Positions 1 to 9,792 are shown, counted from the first letter of the stretch. The stretch is DNA of 64,000 bases from Cellvibrio japonicus Ueda107 (GCF_000019225.1 NC_010995.1:682001-746000), one strand, 5' to 3'. Notes: a model not told the origin generated them from the letters alone. Numbers and translations: made by a program.

Positions 1-3000
1 GCGTTCCGTATTTGTCGCGTTGAGTAACCTGTGAAACCAAGCGCTTAATGCCCGTATTGGTATTGGTTCCATCGGTCATGTATTCATAGGTTTTATCCAC
101 ATAGCGGCCCTTGGCGTCGTACTCGTATTCTGTTGAGCGACGGGTTTGGCCATCGGCGGTGGTTTCACTCAGGGTACGCTGACCAAAGGCGTTGTAGTAA
201 TGATCGGTTCTTATAGTGTAATCCGGGTTATTGGGCTCAATAATTTCATAGTGCAACAGGCCTTTTGCGGCACCGGATGAGTAATAGCCAAAACTGGATT
301 GGCGAATGGCAGTGTCTGTGCCGAGGTCACCATATTGATTGGTTTCCACCTGCATCTGGGTTAATCGCCCCATAGACGCCGAATAGGAATAGGTTGGATA
401 GGCGTAGGTGTTGGTTTGAAGGGTTTCGTGCAATGTTGTACTGCCATTACCAATGGCGGTGGACTCATAAGTGGTGTTACCCTTTGAATCAACTTCGCGT
501 GTTATGGTAGTAACACTCTCTATGCCACCCTGGCTACCTGACGTATTCATAGCGTATTTTTCAGCGACAGATTTGAATACAAAAGGTGTCATCGAGCCAA
601 GGGCACTGGTGCCTAAATAATTAGCATCGATTGCCATCTCGCGCATACAGTCTGGTAACGCAGTGCTACTGATATAACACTGTGTTACCCCCCAGCTATA
701 TTCTTTTTTGTCAATCAAGCGTCCAGTGTAGTAATTATATTTTTCCTGTCGTGCCAGCCTTCCAGTAAAAGGCCAATCCTGGCGGTACTGGTTAATAGTG
801 ACAAGTCGGCCATATTCGGCTTTCGTAAAGCGATCAAATCCAAGAAACCCTCGGCCGCCCGCCTGGAATCTACCATTTTCGTAAAAATACTGGGTATCTC
901 TACCTTCGCTTGGATGAATAATCTCAACATTTTCATCATTAGAGCCAGAAGTCTGCTCAAAGGACCTGGTAACCACATAATAACTGCCGACGAGGTTGTA
1001 AGCAGGAAACTTAGGGTCACCTAAATGCTGCCCTCCAGCATAGGTGCCTTCAAACGGATTTCTGATAATGTCCTGTAGCTCTTCGTTGCTAGCAGCATAT
1101 ACTTTTCTCTTTAATCCATTGGAGGTCACCATTCCCATAAATTCATGGGTGTTTGATGGATTAAAGCCTTTTATGTAGGAGTATTGGTAAGTTTTTGCTA
1201 TGGCTTCATAAGTGATACCAATATAGCTACCAAGACCATTAACTACCCGATAAATTTTATTTCGGGTTTTTCCATTGGCTTTATTTAAATACAAGGAGGC
1301 CCGTGGGCTATAGTTCCTACCTGTTATAAAAAAGTCTATATTGCCATCACCATCAAAATCCCTTAGCTCTACAGAGTTTTCATAATGTACGTCTATACTT
1401 ATAGGAATTTCATGGTTTACTGTTCTAAAGGCCGTTTCATGCCAGTAGCTAACATAGATAACTTTTTTACTGCCTCCACTATTTCCAACATAAACAGCAT
1501 CTAGATAACCGTCCCCATTGATATCTATGAAGTTATTAAATGTCGCATATGCAATGTGGTTCAGATTTCGTTTGGATGAAAAACCTGTTCCCCAATTAAG
1601 CCGATATTCATTATCAAGGCAAGTGTCCACCGCTCCAGAGATGTCATCATATCCATCATTATTGATATCGGCGACTCGTAAGGAAGCAACCGGAAGCTCG
1701 GTATGCACAACGGTGTCACGACGGCATTGATTCAATACCATTTTTTTTGTGGAGAAATCATTGGATACCTTTGCATGAAACCTAAGCTCCACATTTCCGT
1801 TTGATGCCTTATGTGAGGTGTACACATGCTGTTCATAGCGGGCAACATTGGGATCGCCGGCAGTACAGGCAATAAAAATAAAATCCATTCGACCATCGGC
1901 ATTAAAATCACCTGTGGCAGAGTGCACATCCGAAAAAGGGCTACTGCAATGCGGAGAAATCAGATGTTGGGGAACAACAACAGGAACCTCCTGCTCTGGT
2001 GCATAACCAAGACCACCAGGCTGTAAATAGCGAACATTGATTGTTCCGCTTAAGCGGATCAAATCCTCAAGGCCATCACCATTCAGATCCGCAAAGATAT
2101 ACTTATTACCAAGACCATTCGGGATGTTTTCTGGAACCGGAGATGCACTCAGCTTCCAGGTACCATCTGACTGGGGCTCCGACAAAAATATCCGAGTCCT
2201 ATAGGTGCCAAACAACTCCGTAACCACCAGGTCCTTTCTGCCATCATGGTTATAATCTGTAAACTTCAATAGTGGTGGAGCCATAGCTACCGTATTCCAA
2301 GTGGCGGTTATGCCTGTTCCCCCTACATAGGTAGCTTCTACATATTCAATACGCCCATTCCATTGCCGTTGTGCTAAAGCATAATAAATATTGTTATAGC
2401 CAACACCGTAATTCATCCAGACTAAATCAAGCAAACCATCACCATTAATATCGCCTAACGCATAGGTAAAAAAATTAGCTAAGAAAGGAGATGAGGCAGA
2501 TGGCAGTGTGAAAGTCTCGGAAACATTGTTAAAGCCGGATAAATCTGGCAACAGCCAATCAAATTTCAACGGTGCCTTACAGGTACTACCGACACACTCG
2601 GTAACAGATGACAAGCGGCTTACATTGTCATACTCGGCATTATTATTTCCCTCGTCGTAGTTTAAATGATATTTCCTAATACTCTGGCCATTGTTAATGA
2701 CCTCTACTTGATATAACAGTACATTTTGCTGGAACTCTGCCGTAAGAATTCGATGAATAATGGTGTCCGGTCTTGAATCCCAGGTAAAAACCACCTTGGC
2801 ATCGGGCAAACCATTGCCGTAGGCATAGCGAATTTCCGCCAGGCTTGGCCAGTTCCCATGTTCCTTTTCATACAGGTAATCAATCCTGTTGCCGGCACTG
2901 TCTTCACTGTATGTCAGCATCCAGCGAAGGTTGGCGCTGCCATAGGGTAACTTCGCCATTGAGCTTTGCTGGATTAATGAATTGCCGTAATAGTCGATAC

Positions 3001-3997
3001 GCCCGTCCTTGTGCTCAACCTTGAAATAATCCGGGCTTCCTGCGATACCACCCACTGCCGTAATGCGGGAAAAATCATCAATTGCCGTTTTGTAGGTGGC
3101 ACCCACAGCGCCATAGATATAGTTTTCATCAACAATCAGTTTCTCACCATTCAGGCAAAACCGATCATTGGCATCAAGTGTGAGTGGGCGGAAATTGCGG
3201 TTTTCACTTTCGCTCTGGCGACAGCGGGAAACACTGCCGCCCGCATTTAATGACCAGCCCATTCCCAATGTGCCATTACCGGCACCACTGTTATAACCAA
3301 GGCTGATTTGTGGCGCAAAGCCACCACTACCTGCCGGTAACACCAAGGGCAACCTGTAAGTTGCTTGGCCGCTGGCATTGACATTAAATTCTCCCTCTGT
3401 GGGTTGCGCCATATCGATACCACTAGCGGGGGCTGGTATTGCAGCTAATACAGGAGCCTGCGGCTGTGCCACGACTCCATTATTCGGTGCTTTCGGTGTG
3501 CCAGCTCCTGCACAGGTGCCTGCCGTTAACCCTGTACCATGCACGGTCAACGAATCGATATTGGCAAATTCTGTCGCTACTGTGGTTTCCAGGCGCAGGG
3601 TGTTGTTGCCTGCATTTAACGCTAAGGTAAATGCACTGGAGTTGGTCCAGCTGCTCCAGGCTCCGGTCTTAGGGAAGGGCAGGGCATGGGCGAGTAGAAC
3701 GCCATTTACCCGGATGGCCGCCTGGGTTGCCGATTGCGTTCCCGCATTGGCATAGCGAAATTGAACGGTGTAATTGCCAGCCTGTGCGACTTGCACGGCC
3801 CAGGTAATACCTTTACCCGCCTCGTTGCTGAGATTGACATACTGGTTATTGGTCGCGCCGGCATGAGCGCTTTGCACCGCACCATCGTAACTGCAAAAGC
3901 CGGAGGTATTTTCTTCGAGCGTTAAGGCCCAGGTGTGATGACTGAAGAGAACAACGAGAAAAACACTGAGTGAGCGAAATACTGAAAAAGACTGCAT
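1..3997 (-). CDS. SpvB/TcdB-N, FG-GAP and RHS-repeat secreted protein (3' end outside window)
   Basis: The frame is open from an ATG at 3997 to the left edge (about 1332 codons, C-terminus missing). Residues 1-25 form a signal peptide (hydrophobic SVFLVVLF). Residues ~40-150 resemble a CBM6/CBM35-type beta-sandwich. Residues ~195-260 carry the SpvB/TcdB N-terminal signature (GEFNVNASGQATYRLPL, then LGMGWSL near 246). At least seven FG-GAP/VCBS Asp-rich motifs follow between ~515 and ~890 (DINGDGLLD, DLNGDGLED, DFDGDGNID), giving a beta-propeller-like middle. RHS/YD repeats (YEYDAKGR) begin near 1290. The family is the Tc-toxin B/RHS shell, which often encapsulates a variable C-terminal toxin; that part lies outside, so the payload is unknown. 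Upstream (3998-4289) I see no gene. Confidence 0.9.
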   Translation of the reverse strand, partial: MQSFSVFRSLSVFLVVLFSHHTWALTLEENTSGFCSYDGAVQSAHAGATNNQYVNLSNEAGKGITWAVQVAQAGNYTVQFRYANAGTQSATQAAIRVNGVLLAHALPFPKTGAWSSWTNSSAFTLALNAGNNTLRLETTVATEFANIDSLTVHGTGLTAGTCAGAGTPKAPNNGVVAQPQAPVLAAIPAPASGIDMAQPTEGEFNVNASGQATYRLPLVLPAGSGGFAPQISLGYNSGAGNGTLGMGWSLNAGGSVSRCRQSESENRNFRPLTLDANDRFCLNGEKLIVDENYIYGAVGATYKTAIDDFSRITAVGGIAGSPDYFKVEHKDGRIDYYGNSLIQQSSMAKLPYGSANLRWMLTYSEDSAGNRIDYLYEKEHGNWPSLAEIRYAYGNGLPDAKVVFTWDSRPDTIIHRILTAEFQQNVLLYQVEVINNGQSIRKYHLNYDEGNNNAEYDNVSRLSSVTECVGSTCKAPLKFDWLLPDLSGFNNVSETFTLPSASSPFLANFFTYALGDINGDGLLDLVWMNYGVGYNNIYYALAQRQWNGRIEYVEATYVGGTGITATWNTVAMAPPLLKFTDYNHDGRKDLVVTELFGTYRTRIFLSEPQSDGTWKLSASPVPENIPNGLGNKYIFADLNGDGLEDLIRLSGTINVRYLQPGGLGYAPEQEVPVVVPQHLISPHCSSPFSDVHSATGDFNADGRMDFIFIACTAGDPNVARYEQHVYTSHKASNGNVELRFHAKVSNDFSTKKMVLNQCRRDTVVHTELPVASLRVADINNDGYDDISGAVDTCLDNEYRLNWGTGFSSKRNLNHIAYATFNNFIDINGDGYLDAVYVGNSGGSKKVIYVSYWHETAFRTVNHEIPISIDVHYENSVELRDFDGDGNIDFFITGRNYSPRASLYLNKANGKTRNKIYRVVNGLGSYIGITYEAIAKTYQYSYIKGFNPSNTHEFMGMVTSNGLKRKVYAASNEELQDIIRNPFEGTYAGGQHLGDPKFPAYNLVGSYYVVTRSFEQTSGSNDENVEIIHPSEGRDTQYFYENGRFQAGGRGFLGFDRFTKAEYGRLVTINQYRQDWPFTGRLARQEKYNYYTGRLIDKKEYSWGVTQCYISSTALPDCMREMAIDANYLGTSALGSMTPFVFKSVAEKYAMNTSGSQGGIESVTTITREVDSKGNTTYESTAIGNGSTTLHETLQTNTYAYPTYSYSASMGRLTQMQVETNQYGDLGTDTAIRQSSFGYYSSGAAKGLLHYEIIEPNNPDYTIRTDHYYNAFGQRTLSETTADGQTRRSTEYEYDAKGRYVDKTYEYMTDGTNTNTGIKRLVSQVTQRDKYGT

Positions 3998-4245
3998 CCG
4001 GCAGACTCCCTTTTTTATCAATAACAATCCACCGCTGAGGCAAAGCGCCCCTGCGGATAATCCGAGGTTATTGACAGAATAAGTGCCGGATAAATGTGCG
4101 CGATTATTCTTATGGTATCGCGTCAGTGAGAAGAACCGGGGATGCTATCAGAAAAAAATGAAAAATCCAGTGCCAATTTTGCGGGTTACTTTTGGTAACC
4201 AGATCAGGGGTAATCTATGCATCCTTGCGGTTGGACAATGAATAA

Positions 4246-4278
4246 AGCAAAACACGCAGCAGGTTGATAACCCGCTGC
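4246..4278 (-). terminator. Rho-independent terminator of the siderophore receptor gene
   Basis: Arms 4256-4265 and 4269-4278 (GCAGC-A-GGTT against AACC-C-GCTGC, one internal mismatch) form a hairpin 12 bases beyond the receptor stop codon. On the minus strand it is followed by a T-rich run (GTGTTTTGCTTTATT). Confidence 0.6.
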
Positions 4279-4289
4279 GCTTGTTCGCT

Positions 4290-6596
4290 TTAGAAGGTAG
4301 CGCGCAAGGTCACTTTCATATTCCTCGGTTCACCATAGCGATTAGAGGTGGATGACAAGTAGGAATAGTATTTTTCATCCAGGGCGTTATCGGCATTAAC
4401 GCTGACTGTGAAGGTTTCGTTGATGGGATAACTGGCCATGATGTTGACCAGTGCATAGGCTTCCTGGCGGGCGGAGATGGCACCGTAGCGGCCTGTCAGC
4501 CATTCACTTTGATAGTTAACCCCTGCACCGATGGTGAGTTCATTGGCAAACAGATAGGTGGCAAATACCCGCGCAATATGTTCCGGTGTGGTTTCATTAA
4601 ATACGCGTCCCTGGTTGGCTGGGTCCTTTTCGTACTCTGTGGTGTTATAGGTATATCCCAGTGACATATTGAGGCCCGGTAAGACTTCTCCGCGCAGCTC
4701 GGCTTCGATACCTTCGCTAATCACTTTACCGGCGGAAATATTGCAATAGCCATCGCCGCCGTTTTGCGGGCATTGTCCTGCACTGCTTTCATCGCGGATG
4801 GATCGATTGATCTGGTTAATGCGGAAGGCTGCAAGGGATGCCATTAAGCGGCTGTCATTAAAGCTGCCTTTGATCCCCGCTTCGTAGACATTACCTTGTA
4901 TGGGATCAAGCAGGTTGTTGTTGATGTCCCTTGCACTTTGCACCACGAAGGTATCGGTAAAGCTGGCATAGAGGGTATAGGTGTTATTGAGGTCGTAGGT
5001 TAGCCCGACATAGGGCGTGGTAATGTGGTTTTTTTCGTAGTGGTTGCCACGGCTGGGTACTAATTGGTTGGTGACATTACTTTTGTATTGATAGTCATAT
5101 TCAAAATCGCTTTGCCTGACGCCCAGGATCAGGTTGAGGGGATCGGCAAGGCTTAACCGGGTTGTGATGTAGGTGCCGGTTTGGATGCGCTCTTCATACG
5201 AACGTCCGCCATCCTGATCGTAGCGCGCGGGTATATAGGGCAGCAGGTAGGGATTGTAAGTATTGAGGTCAACGGTTAACAGGGGCGCGGGAGCGGTACC
5301 GACCCGATTCCACAGGCTGTAGTCTTCCAGCACGACATCCCAGCTGGTCCAGCGGCCAGGGTTATCACTTTTTTGATAGTTGGAGCCAATAACGAATTGG
5401 TGTTCCCGGCCGAATAAAGTGAATGGTCCCTTGGCAAAGACATCGGCAACATCCAGGTTCTGGTCGTATTGGTAGGCATATTTGTTGACGTTGCCCTGCG
5501 GGTTTGCCGGATCGAATTGCGCCGCACTCACAGGGGCGAGGCTGGTAAACATCATATCCATCTGGTAATTGGCTTTGACGTAAGCGCCTTTTACCGACCA
5601 GCCACTATCAAATTGGTGGGATAGGTCAATAAAGGCGTCGGTGTTTTCCTTGTCCCAATAATCGCCGTAATTGCAACTGCAATTTTTGCGGCTTAATTCC
5701 AGGTCTTCACCGGTGATCGGGTTGCGTGGCAAGTTGTGCGCGGCAATGGAGTCTTCGGCTTGGCGTTTGTACCCGACATTTAACAGGGTGTTCTCCGTCA
5801 AATCCGCGCTCACAATACCGTATATCAAATTAATTTCGCGGGTGACGGCCGTCATGTAGGAATCGCCGTCCTGGGATACTCCGACAAGGCGTCCACGCAC
5901 TGTGCCACTTTCATTGAGGCTGTTGGATACATCACCTTCAAGGCGATAGGTGTTCCATGATCCATAAGTAAACGCAGCATTTGCCTGGAGCTCGGCAGTG
6001 GGTTTTTTGCGGATAATATTGATCGTTCCCGAGGGCTCGCCCGAGCCCTGCATCAAACCAGCGGCACCGCGCAATACTTCAATGGTTTCGACCATGGCCA
6101 TATCCGGTTTGGACGAGGCGACGTTGGAGGCATTAATGGGCACACCATCGTATTGCAGCAGGTTGGAGTTCCAGCCATCACCCACATTAAATCCGCGAAT
6201 GGAAAAGTTGGTTCGCTCCGAGTTGTCACCGGTCAACACCACCCCGGTGGTATACAACAGCAATTGCCCCAGGTTAGAGGCGCCCATGTCATCAATTTGC
6301 TTGCGCGTAATCACGGAAACAGATTGCGGTGTTTCCTTGATATCAATATCCAGTTTGGTAGAGGTACTGGCTTTTTTGCCGGTGTAGTTGACCTCTTCAA
6401 CGGTACCGGCTTCAACCATAACCGTGGGGAGTGTGCCAGCCTTGGCCTGTGGTGTTGAGGAGGCGTTTTGCCCGTCGGCTGCATAAGCCGAGGCAAGGTA
6501 AGTTGCCATGAAAATAGCGAGGGCTGTTTTGGCTGGGGCGGTACTGGCCAGGGAAGTTATGGGAAGAACCTTCGCGCGGAGGTTGCCGGTGTTCAT
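4290..6596 (-). CDS. TonB-dependent siderophore receptor
   Basis: Outer-membrane gated channel of 768 residues, typical for ferric-siderophore receptors. A long signal peptide ends near AYAADG (residue ~42). The plug domain covers about 80-190 (KETPQSVSVITRKQIDD, then EVLRGAAGLMQGSGEPSGTINI), followed by a 22-strand-type barrel ending in the expected C-terminal Phe (VTLRATF). The start is supported by AGGAG 9 bases upstream. A Fur-box-like palindrome lies in the leader, so iron repression is likely. The gene is monocistronic with its own terminator. The siderophore cannot be named from sequence. An extracellular loop has a CSC motif (NCSCNYGDYWD). Confidence 0.92.
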   Translation of the reverse strand: MNTGNLRAKVLPITSLASTAPAKTALAIFMATYLASAYAADGQNASSTPQAKAGTLPTVMVEAGTVEEVNYTGKKASTSTKLDIDIKETPQSVSVITRKQIDDMGASNLGQLLLYTTGVVLTGDNSERTNFSIRGFNVGDGWNSNLLQYDGVPINASNVASSKPDMAMVETIEVLRGAAGLMQGSGEPSGTINIIRKKPTAELQANAAFTYGSWNTYRLEGDVSNSLNESGTVRGRLVGVSQDGDSYMTAVTREINLIYGIVSADLTENTLLNVGYKRQAEDSIAAHNLPRNPITGEDLELSRKNCSCNYGDYWDKENTDAFIDLSHQFDSGWSVKGAYVKANYQMDMMFTSLAPVSAAQFDPANPQGNVNKYAYQYDQNLDVADVFAKGPFTLFGREHQFVIGSNYQKSDNPGRWTSWDVVLEDYSLWNRVGTAPAPLLTVDLNTYNPYLLPYIPARYDQDGGRSYEERIQTGTYITTRLSLADPLNLILGVRQSDFEYDYQYKSNVTNQLVPSRGNHYEKNHITTPYVGLTYDLNNTYTLYASFTDTFVVQSARDINNNLLDPIQGNVYEAGIKGSFNDSRLMASLAAFRINQINRSIRDESSAGQCPQNGGDGYCNISAGKVISEGIEAELRGEVLPGLNMSLGYTYNTTEYEKDPANQGRVFNETTPEHIARVFATYLFANELTIGAGVNYQSEWLTGRYGAISARQEAYALVNIMASYPINETFTVSVNADNALDEKYYSYLSSTSNRYGEPRNMKVTLRATF

Positions 6597-6650
6597 GTAG
6601 ATGGGCTCCTGATATTAGGGGTAATAATAACCACTTGTTAATTTATGTTA

Positions 6651-6669
6651 AATGATAATAAGTATCGTT
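6651..6669 (-). promoter_or_regulatory. Fur box upstream of the siderophore receptor
   Basis: The core GATAAT-A-AGTATC is a near-perfect 6-1-6 inverted repeat matching the Fur consensus GATAATNATTATC except at one position. It lies about 55 bases upstream of the receptor ATG, where repressor binding would block transcription. Confidence 0.65.
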
Positions 6670-6837
6670 AAAAGGGGCAGCGGCAGGTGCAATGCGCAGG
6701 CAATCGGAAGTCCTTTTGGATTTCTTATAAAAATCAAAGGGATGCCAACAAGGAGGGCGGTGGAAAATTTATGGCTCTGGTGGGGGGAAGGGCTGGATTA
6801 AAAAGCGGGAGTTAAGGGCTTACCTCCCGCGCTTCGT

Positions 6838-7734
6838 CTACAGGCTGTGGTACTGATACCAGTGGTTGGCGATGTCGATGCGCCGGCAGACCCACACGTC
6901 CTGATGGGCCAGTATGTGTTGGATAAATCGCTCCAGGGACTGGATCCGACCGGGGCGGCCAATGATCCTGCAGTGCAAACCTATGTTGAGCATTTTGGGA
7001 GAATGTTCGCCTTCGGCATAAAGTGCATCGAAGGCATCGCGCAGGTAGGTAAAAAATTGCTCACCCGAATTAAAACCCTGCGCTGCGGCAAAACGCATGT
7101 CGTTGGTATCCAGTGTGTAGGGGATGATCAGGTGCGGCCTGCCGTAGTCCCGGGTCCAGTAGGGCAGGTCATCGGCATAGGAGTCCGAGTCATACATAAA
7201 GCCCCCGGCTTCCAGCACCAGGCGGCGGGTGTTGGGGCTATCGCGCCCGGTGTACCAACCCAGTGGGCGAGAGCCGGTCAACCGGGTGTGTATCTCGATA
7301 GCGGTACGGATATGTTCGCGCTCCAGCTCCAGCGGCATAAATTGATGATCGATCCAGCGATAGCCATGGCTGGCAATTTCCCAATCGGATTGCAGCATGG
7401 CTTCCACGGCGGCCGGGTTGCGTTCCATGGCCATGGCGACAGCGTAGACAGTAACGGGTAACTGGTATTTGCCGAAGAGCCGGTGCAAGCGCCAGAAACC
7501 GGCGCGACTGCCGTATTCGTAGAGGGACTCCATACTCATATGGCGCGCTTCGTAAGCGCGTGCGCCGATAATTTCCGACAGAAAAGTCTCCGAGGCCGGA
7601 TCGCCGTGGAGCACACAGTTTTCCCCGCCCTCCTCATAGTTGATAACAAATTGCACGGCGATACGTGCCCCACCTGGCCAGCGGGCGTGGGGCGGCCGGG
7701 GGCCATAACCCATCAGGTCGCGCGGATAAGTCAT
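6838..7734 (-). CDS. puuE: Allantoinase PuuE (polysaccharide-deacetylase fold)
   Basis: Cytoplasmic metal-independent allantoinase, converting allantoin to allantoate in urate breakdown. The 298 residues match the PuuE family over full length: N-terminal YPRDLMGYG, then RIAVQFVINYEEGGEN, EIASHGYRWIDHQ and GWYTGRDSPNTRRL. The family shares the NodB/polysaccharide deacetylase fold but not its use. It is divergent from the secreted adenosine deaminase and begins the purine region; allantoate amidohydrolase and PucG, which act next, are encoded at 25764 and 23255. A sigma-54-type promoter precedes it. No urate oxidase, HIU hydrolase or OHCU decarboxylase is seen in the window. Confidence 0.93.
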   Translation of the reverse strand: MTYPRDLMGYGPRPPHARWPGGARIAVQFVINYEEGGENCVLHGDPASETFLSEIIGARAYEARHMSMESLYEYGSRAGFWRLHRLFGKYQLPVTVYAVAMAMERNPAAVEAMLQSDWEIASHGYRWIDHQFMPLELEREHIRTAIEIHTRLTGSRPLGWYTGRDSPNTRRLVLEAGGFMYDSDSYADDLPYWTRDYGRPHLIIPYTLDTNDMRFAAAQGFNSGEQFFTYLRDAFDALYAEGEHSPKMLNIGLHCRIIGRPGRIQSLERFIQHILAHQDVWVCRRIDIANHWYQYHSL

Positions 7735-7798
7735 AAAAACGCCTTAATCAATAAACAAATTGCACAGTGCATGTAATTTCAATGCCTTATCAGAGCCA

Positions 7799-7815
7799 AT
7801 CAAATTCTGTGCCAG
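7799..7815 (-). promoter_or_regulatory. Candidate sigma-54 promoter for puuE
   Basis: On the minus strand the site reads CTGGCACAGAATTTGAT, which matches YTGGCACGRNNNTTGCW at 13 of the 14 non-N positions minus one more mismatch (A for G and A for C). The -24 TGGCAC is exact, and the -12 is TTGA rather than TTGC. The predicted start near 7787 leaves a leader of about 50 bases. Confidence 0.55.
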
Positions 7816-7907
7816 TGTACAGGCTTGTATTGGGTAGGATGGATAGGCAAAAGCCGCAATATTACTGGGCAAAAAAGGAATTCATGCACCAGATTAAAAC
7901 AAATCTC

Positions 7908-7925
7908 GACCATTTGGACAGGATA
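7908..7925 (+). promoter_or_regulatory. Shared purine-region motif, copy A
   Basis: GACCATTTGGACAGGATA lies between the divergent puuE and deaminase promoters. It agrees at 15 of 18 positions with copy B (9775-9792), and related sites occur at 29731 and 30945. The core CCATTTGG is close to a palindrome, as expected for a dimeric regulator. Confidence 0.5.
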
Positions 7926-7964
7926 TTGTCGGTGCTGGGGCCTGTAAATAACGGCTTCGGCTTA

Positions 7965-7981
7965 CTGGTATCACAATTGCA
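7965..7981 (+). promoter_or_regulatory. Candidate sigma-54 promoter for the secreted deaminase
   Basis: CTGGTATCACAATTGCA has GG and GC at the required 10-base spacing, an exact -12 TTGCA and a partial -24 CTGG. Transcription would begin near 7993, 66 bases before the ATG. The 7735-8058 gap holds this site, the puuE promoter and motif A, and no gene. Confidence 0.55.
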
Positions 7982-8058
7982 TTAACCCTTGCGCCCGGTG
8001 CTCTGCCGAGCTGTTTCCCCGCTATCACGCATCTTTCATCAGAAAAAGAGAAATCGCT

Positions 8059-9582
8059 ATGTTATTGCGCAACCTGTCCTTTGCCCGTGTTGCGGGCAAG
8101 TTCTTCTGTATTGTCGGGTGTTGGGCGGTCAGCCAAACCTTAATAGCGCAACCCATGTTGGCCCAGCCTGCGCCGCTGTACCCCATTCCCTCCCAGCCTG
8201 CCCTGGCTAAACCCGAGCTGGTTGATGATGCCTGGTTCGAAGATTTTAAAACCAGGGCAACTGATGCGGAGTTGTATACCTTTTTATATGCCATGCCCAA
8301 GGGCGGTGATCTGCATAACCACATGAGCGGTTCCGTGCTGTCGGAGTGGATGTACGAACTGGCACTGGCGCAAAAAGCCCATGGCTACATTTTTTATACC
8401 AAGGTCAACATTAATAATTGCCGTGCATTTGGCAACAATGAATTTGGTCGGCGTCCCTATTTATTACTGTTCCATAACCTGCTCGAATCCAGTTATGAAA
8501 AATTACCGGATTGTGAAAAAGCAGAGTATAAGCCCCTGGCGGAATTGAACGAGAAAGAAAAGGCTGGCTGGCTCGATAGCATCCGTTTGAATCACGAGCA
8601 CGAAGGGCGCGATGAGTTTTTCCAAACCCATTGGCAGCGCATGGATGAACTGCTCTATAGCCCTTATATGGAAGCGGAAATGCTCTACAGAAACATGCAG
8701 GCATTTGGCGCAGAGGGATTGATCTACCTGGAGTCGATGATGGGCTCCGGCGGCTTCCGCACCCCGGATGGAAAGCCTATTGCCAATGATGAGGTAGTCG
8801 ATATTTATCGCAAACGCTTGCAGCAAGCTGATGCCAAGGCCACGGGTGTCACTGTGCGCCTGCAAGAATCTATTTTGCGTTTTGCACCCAATGCAGAATT
8901 GCAATTGATTAGGGCCTACGAATTAGTCGCGCGTCACCGCGACCTGTATGTGGCCGTCAATATGGTGGGACGCGAGGATAACGACAAGGGCTATCCACTG
9001 CGCTTTGCCCAAACCCTGCGCGACCTGCGCAAAAAGTACAACAACGTGCGCTTGTCGGTTCATGCCGGTGAAGTGGATGAGCCCAATTACCACATCCGCG
9101 ACACGCTGCTGATCGGCGCTGATCGTATTGGCCACGGCGTCAACCTGATCAGCGACAAAGAGTTGTTGCGCCAGATGCGCCACGGTCCCTATATGGTTGA
9201 GATCAATTTGATTTCCAACCTGCTGCTCGAATACATCGCCAGTTATGACCAGCATCCATTCCCGGAATATTTGCGCCTGGGTATTCCTGTCGCCTTGTCT
9301 ACCGATGATCGCGGCATGTGGGACTCCAATCTCACCGACGAATTTTTTGTGGCGGTGAAGGAATACAACCTCAGCTGGGCCGAGCTGCAAGCCCTGAGCC
9401 GCAACTCACTGCAATACAGCTTTGTTGAAGATGACATCAAGCAGCAATTGCTGGCCACCTATGAACGGCGTGCCCGGCAATTCGCCAGGCAATTTCGCCA
9501 GAAGGGTGTGGCCAGCCTGAAGGGGGTTAAACCTGTGTCCTACAGCTTTACCTGCAAGCGTTACCAACTCTGTGATTTTTGA
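8059..9582 (+). CDS. Secreted adenosine deaminase (ADGF/CECR1-like)
   Basis: Amidohydrolase-superfamily deaminase of 507 residues with a signal peptide (residues 1-~36, ending near MLAQPA), so it acts in the periplasm or outside the cell. Metal-site motifs are intact: HNH at 86-88 (GDLHNHMSG), catalytic HAGE (SVHAGEVDEP), IGHG and STDD. The length and the long N-terminal extension fit the secreted ADA2/ADGF type rather than the ~340-residue cytoplasmic enzymes encoded later in the cluster. The expected reaction is adenosine to inosine plus ammonia. Its place beside a TonB receptor, a secreted phosphorylase and NUP proteins fits nucleoside processing before uptake into the cytoplasm. Confidence 0.88.
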   Translation: MLLRNLSFARVAGKFFCIVGCWAVSQTLIAQPMLAQPAPLYPIPSQPALAKPELVDDAWFEDFKTRATDAELYTFLYAMPKGGDLHNHMSGSVLSEWMYELALAQKAHGYIFYTKVNINNCRAFGNNEFGRRPYLLLFHNLLESSYEKLPDCEKAEYKPLAELNEKEKAGWLDSIRLNHEHEGRDEFFQTHWQRMDELLYSPYMEAEMLYRNMQAFGAEGLIYLESMMGSGGFRTPDGKPIANDEVVDIYRKRLQQADAKATGVTVRLQESILRFAPNAELQLIRAYELVARHRDLYVAVNMVGREDNDKGYPLRFAQTLRDLRKKYNNVRLSVHAGEVDEPNYHIRDTLLIGADRIGHGVNLISDKELLRQMRHGPYMVEINLISNLLLEYIASYDQHPFPEYLRLGIPVALSTDDRGMWDSNLTDEFFVAVKEYNLSWAELQALSRNSLQYSFVEDDIKQQLLATYERRARQFARQFRQKGVASLKGVKPVSYSFTCKRYQLCDF

Positions 9583-9589
9583 GGGGGCG

Positions 9590-9627
9590 GCCATGCAACA
9601 TCCTGGTTCATCCAGGCTGTGCATGGC
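9590..9627 (+). repeat. Long hairpin just after the secreted deaminase
   Basis: Outer arms GCCATGCA / TGCATGGC (8 bp, perfect) and inner arms CCTGG / CCAGG around TTCAT form a 38-base two-part stem-loop starting 8 bases after the stop codon. The following sequence has only short T runs, so it may be a weak terminator or a 3'-end stabiliser. Confidence 0.5.
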
Positions 9628-9774
9628 ACATGCTTTTGCATCATCAGGGAGCTTTTCTATTCGGTACCAGGAATGTAAAAACCTGTATTTTTATATTAAT
9701 AAACAATTGAACTGTTTTTTATTGTTTTTAATTTATTGAAATATAAGGAAATTAATTGTTTATTTGTAAAATGT

Positions 9775-9792
9775 AACCAATTGGACAGGAAA
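9775..9792 (+). promoter_or_regulatory. Shared purine-region motif, copy B
   Basis: AACCAATTGGACAGGAAA abuts the -24 element of the receptor-operon sigma-54 promoter. It matches copy A at 15 of 18 positions. The core AACCAATTGG contains the perfect palindrome CCAATTGG. Upstream (9660-9775) is very AT-rich. Confidence 0.5.

Noticed and set aside
6847..7461. Plus-strand frame of 204 codons
   Set aside because: It is fully antisense to puuE, whose family match is full-length and unambiguous.
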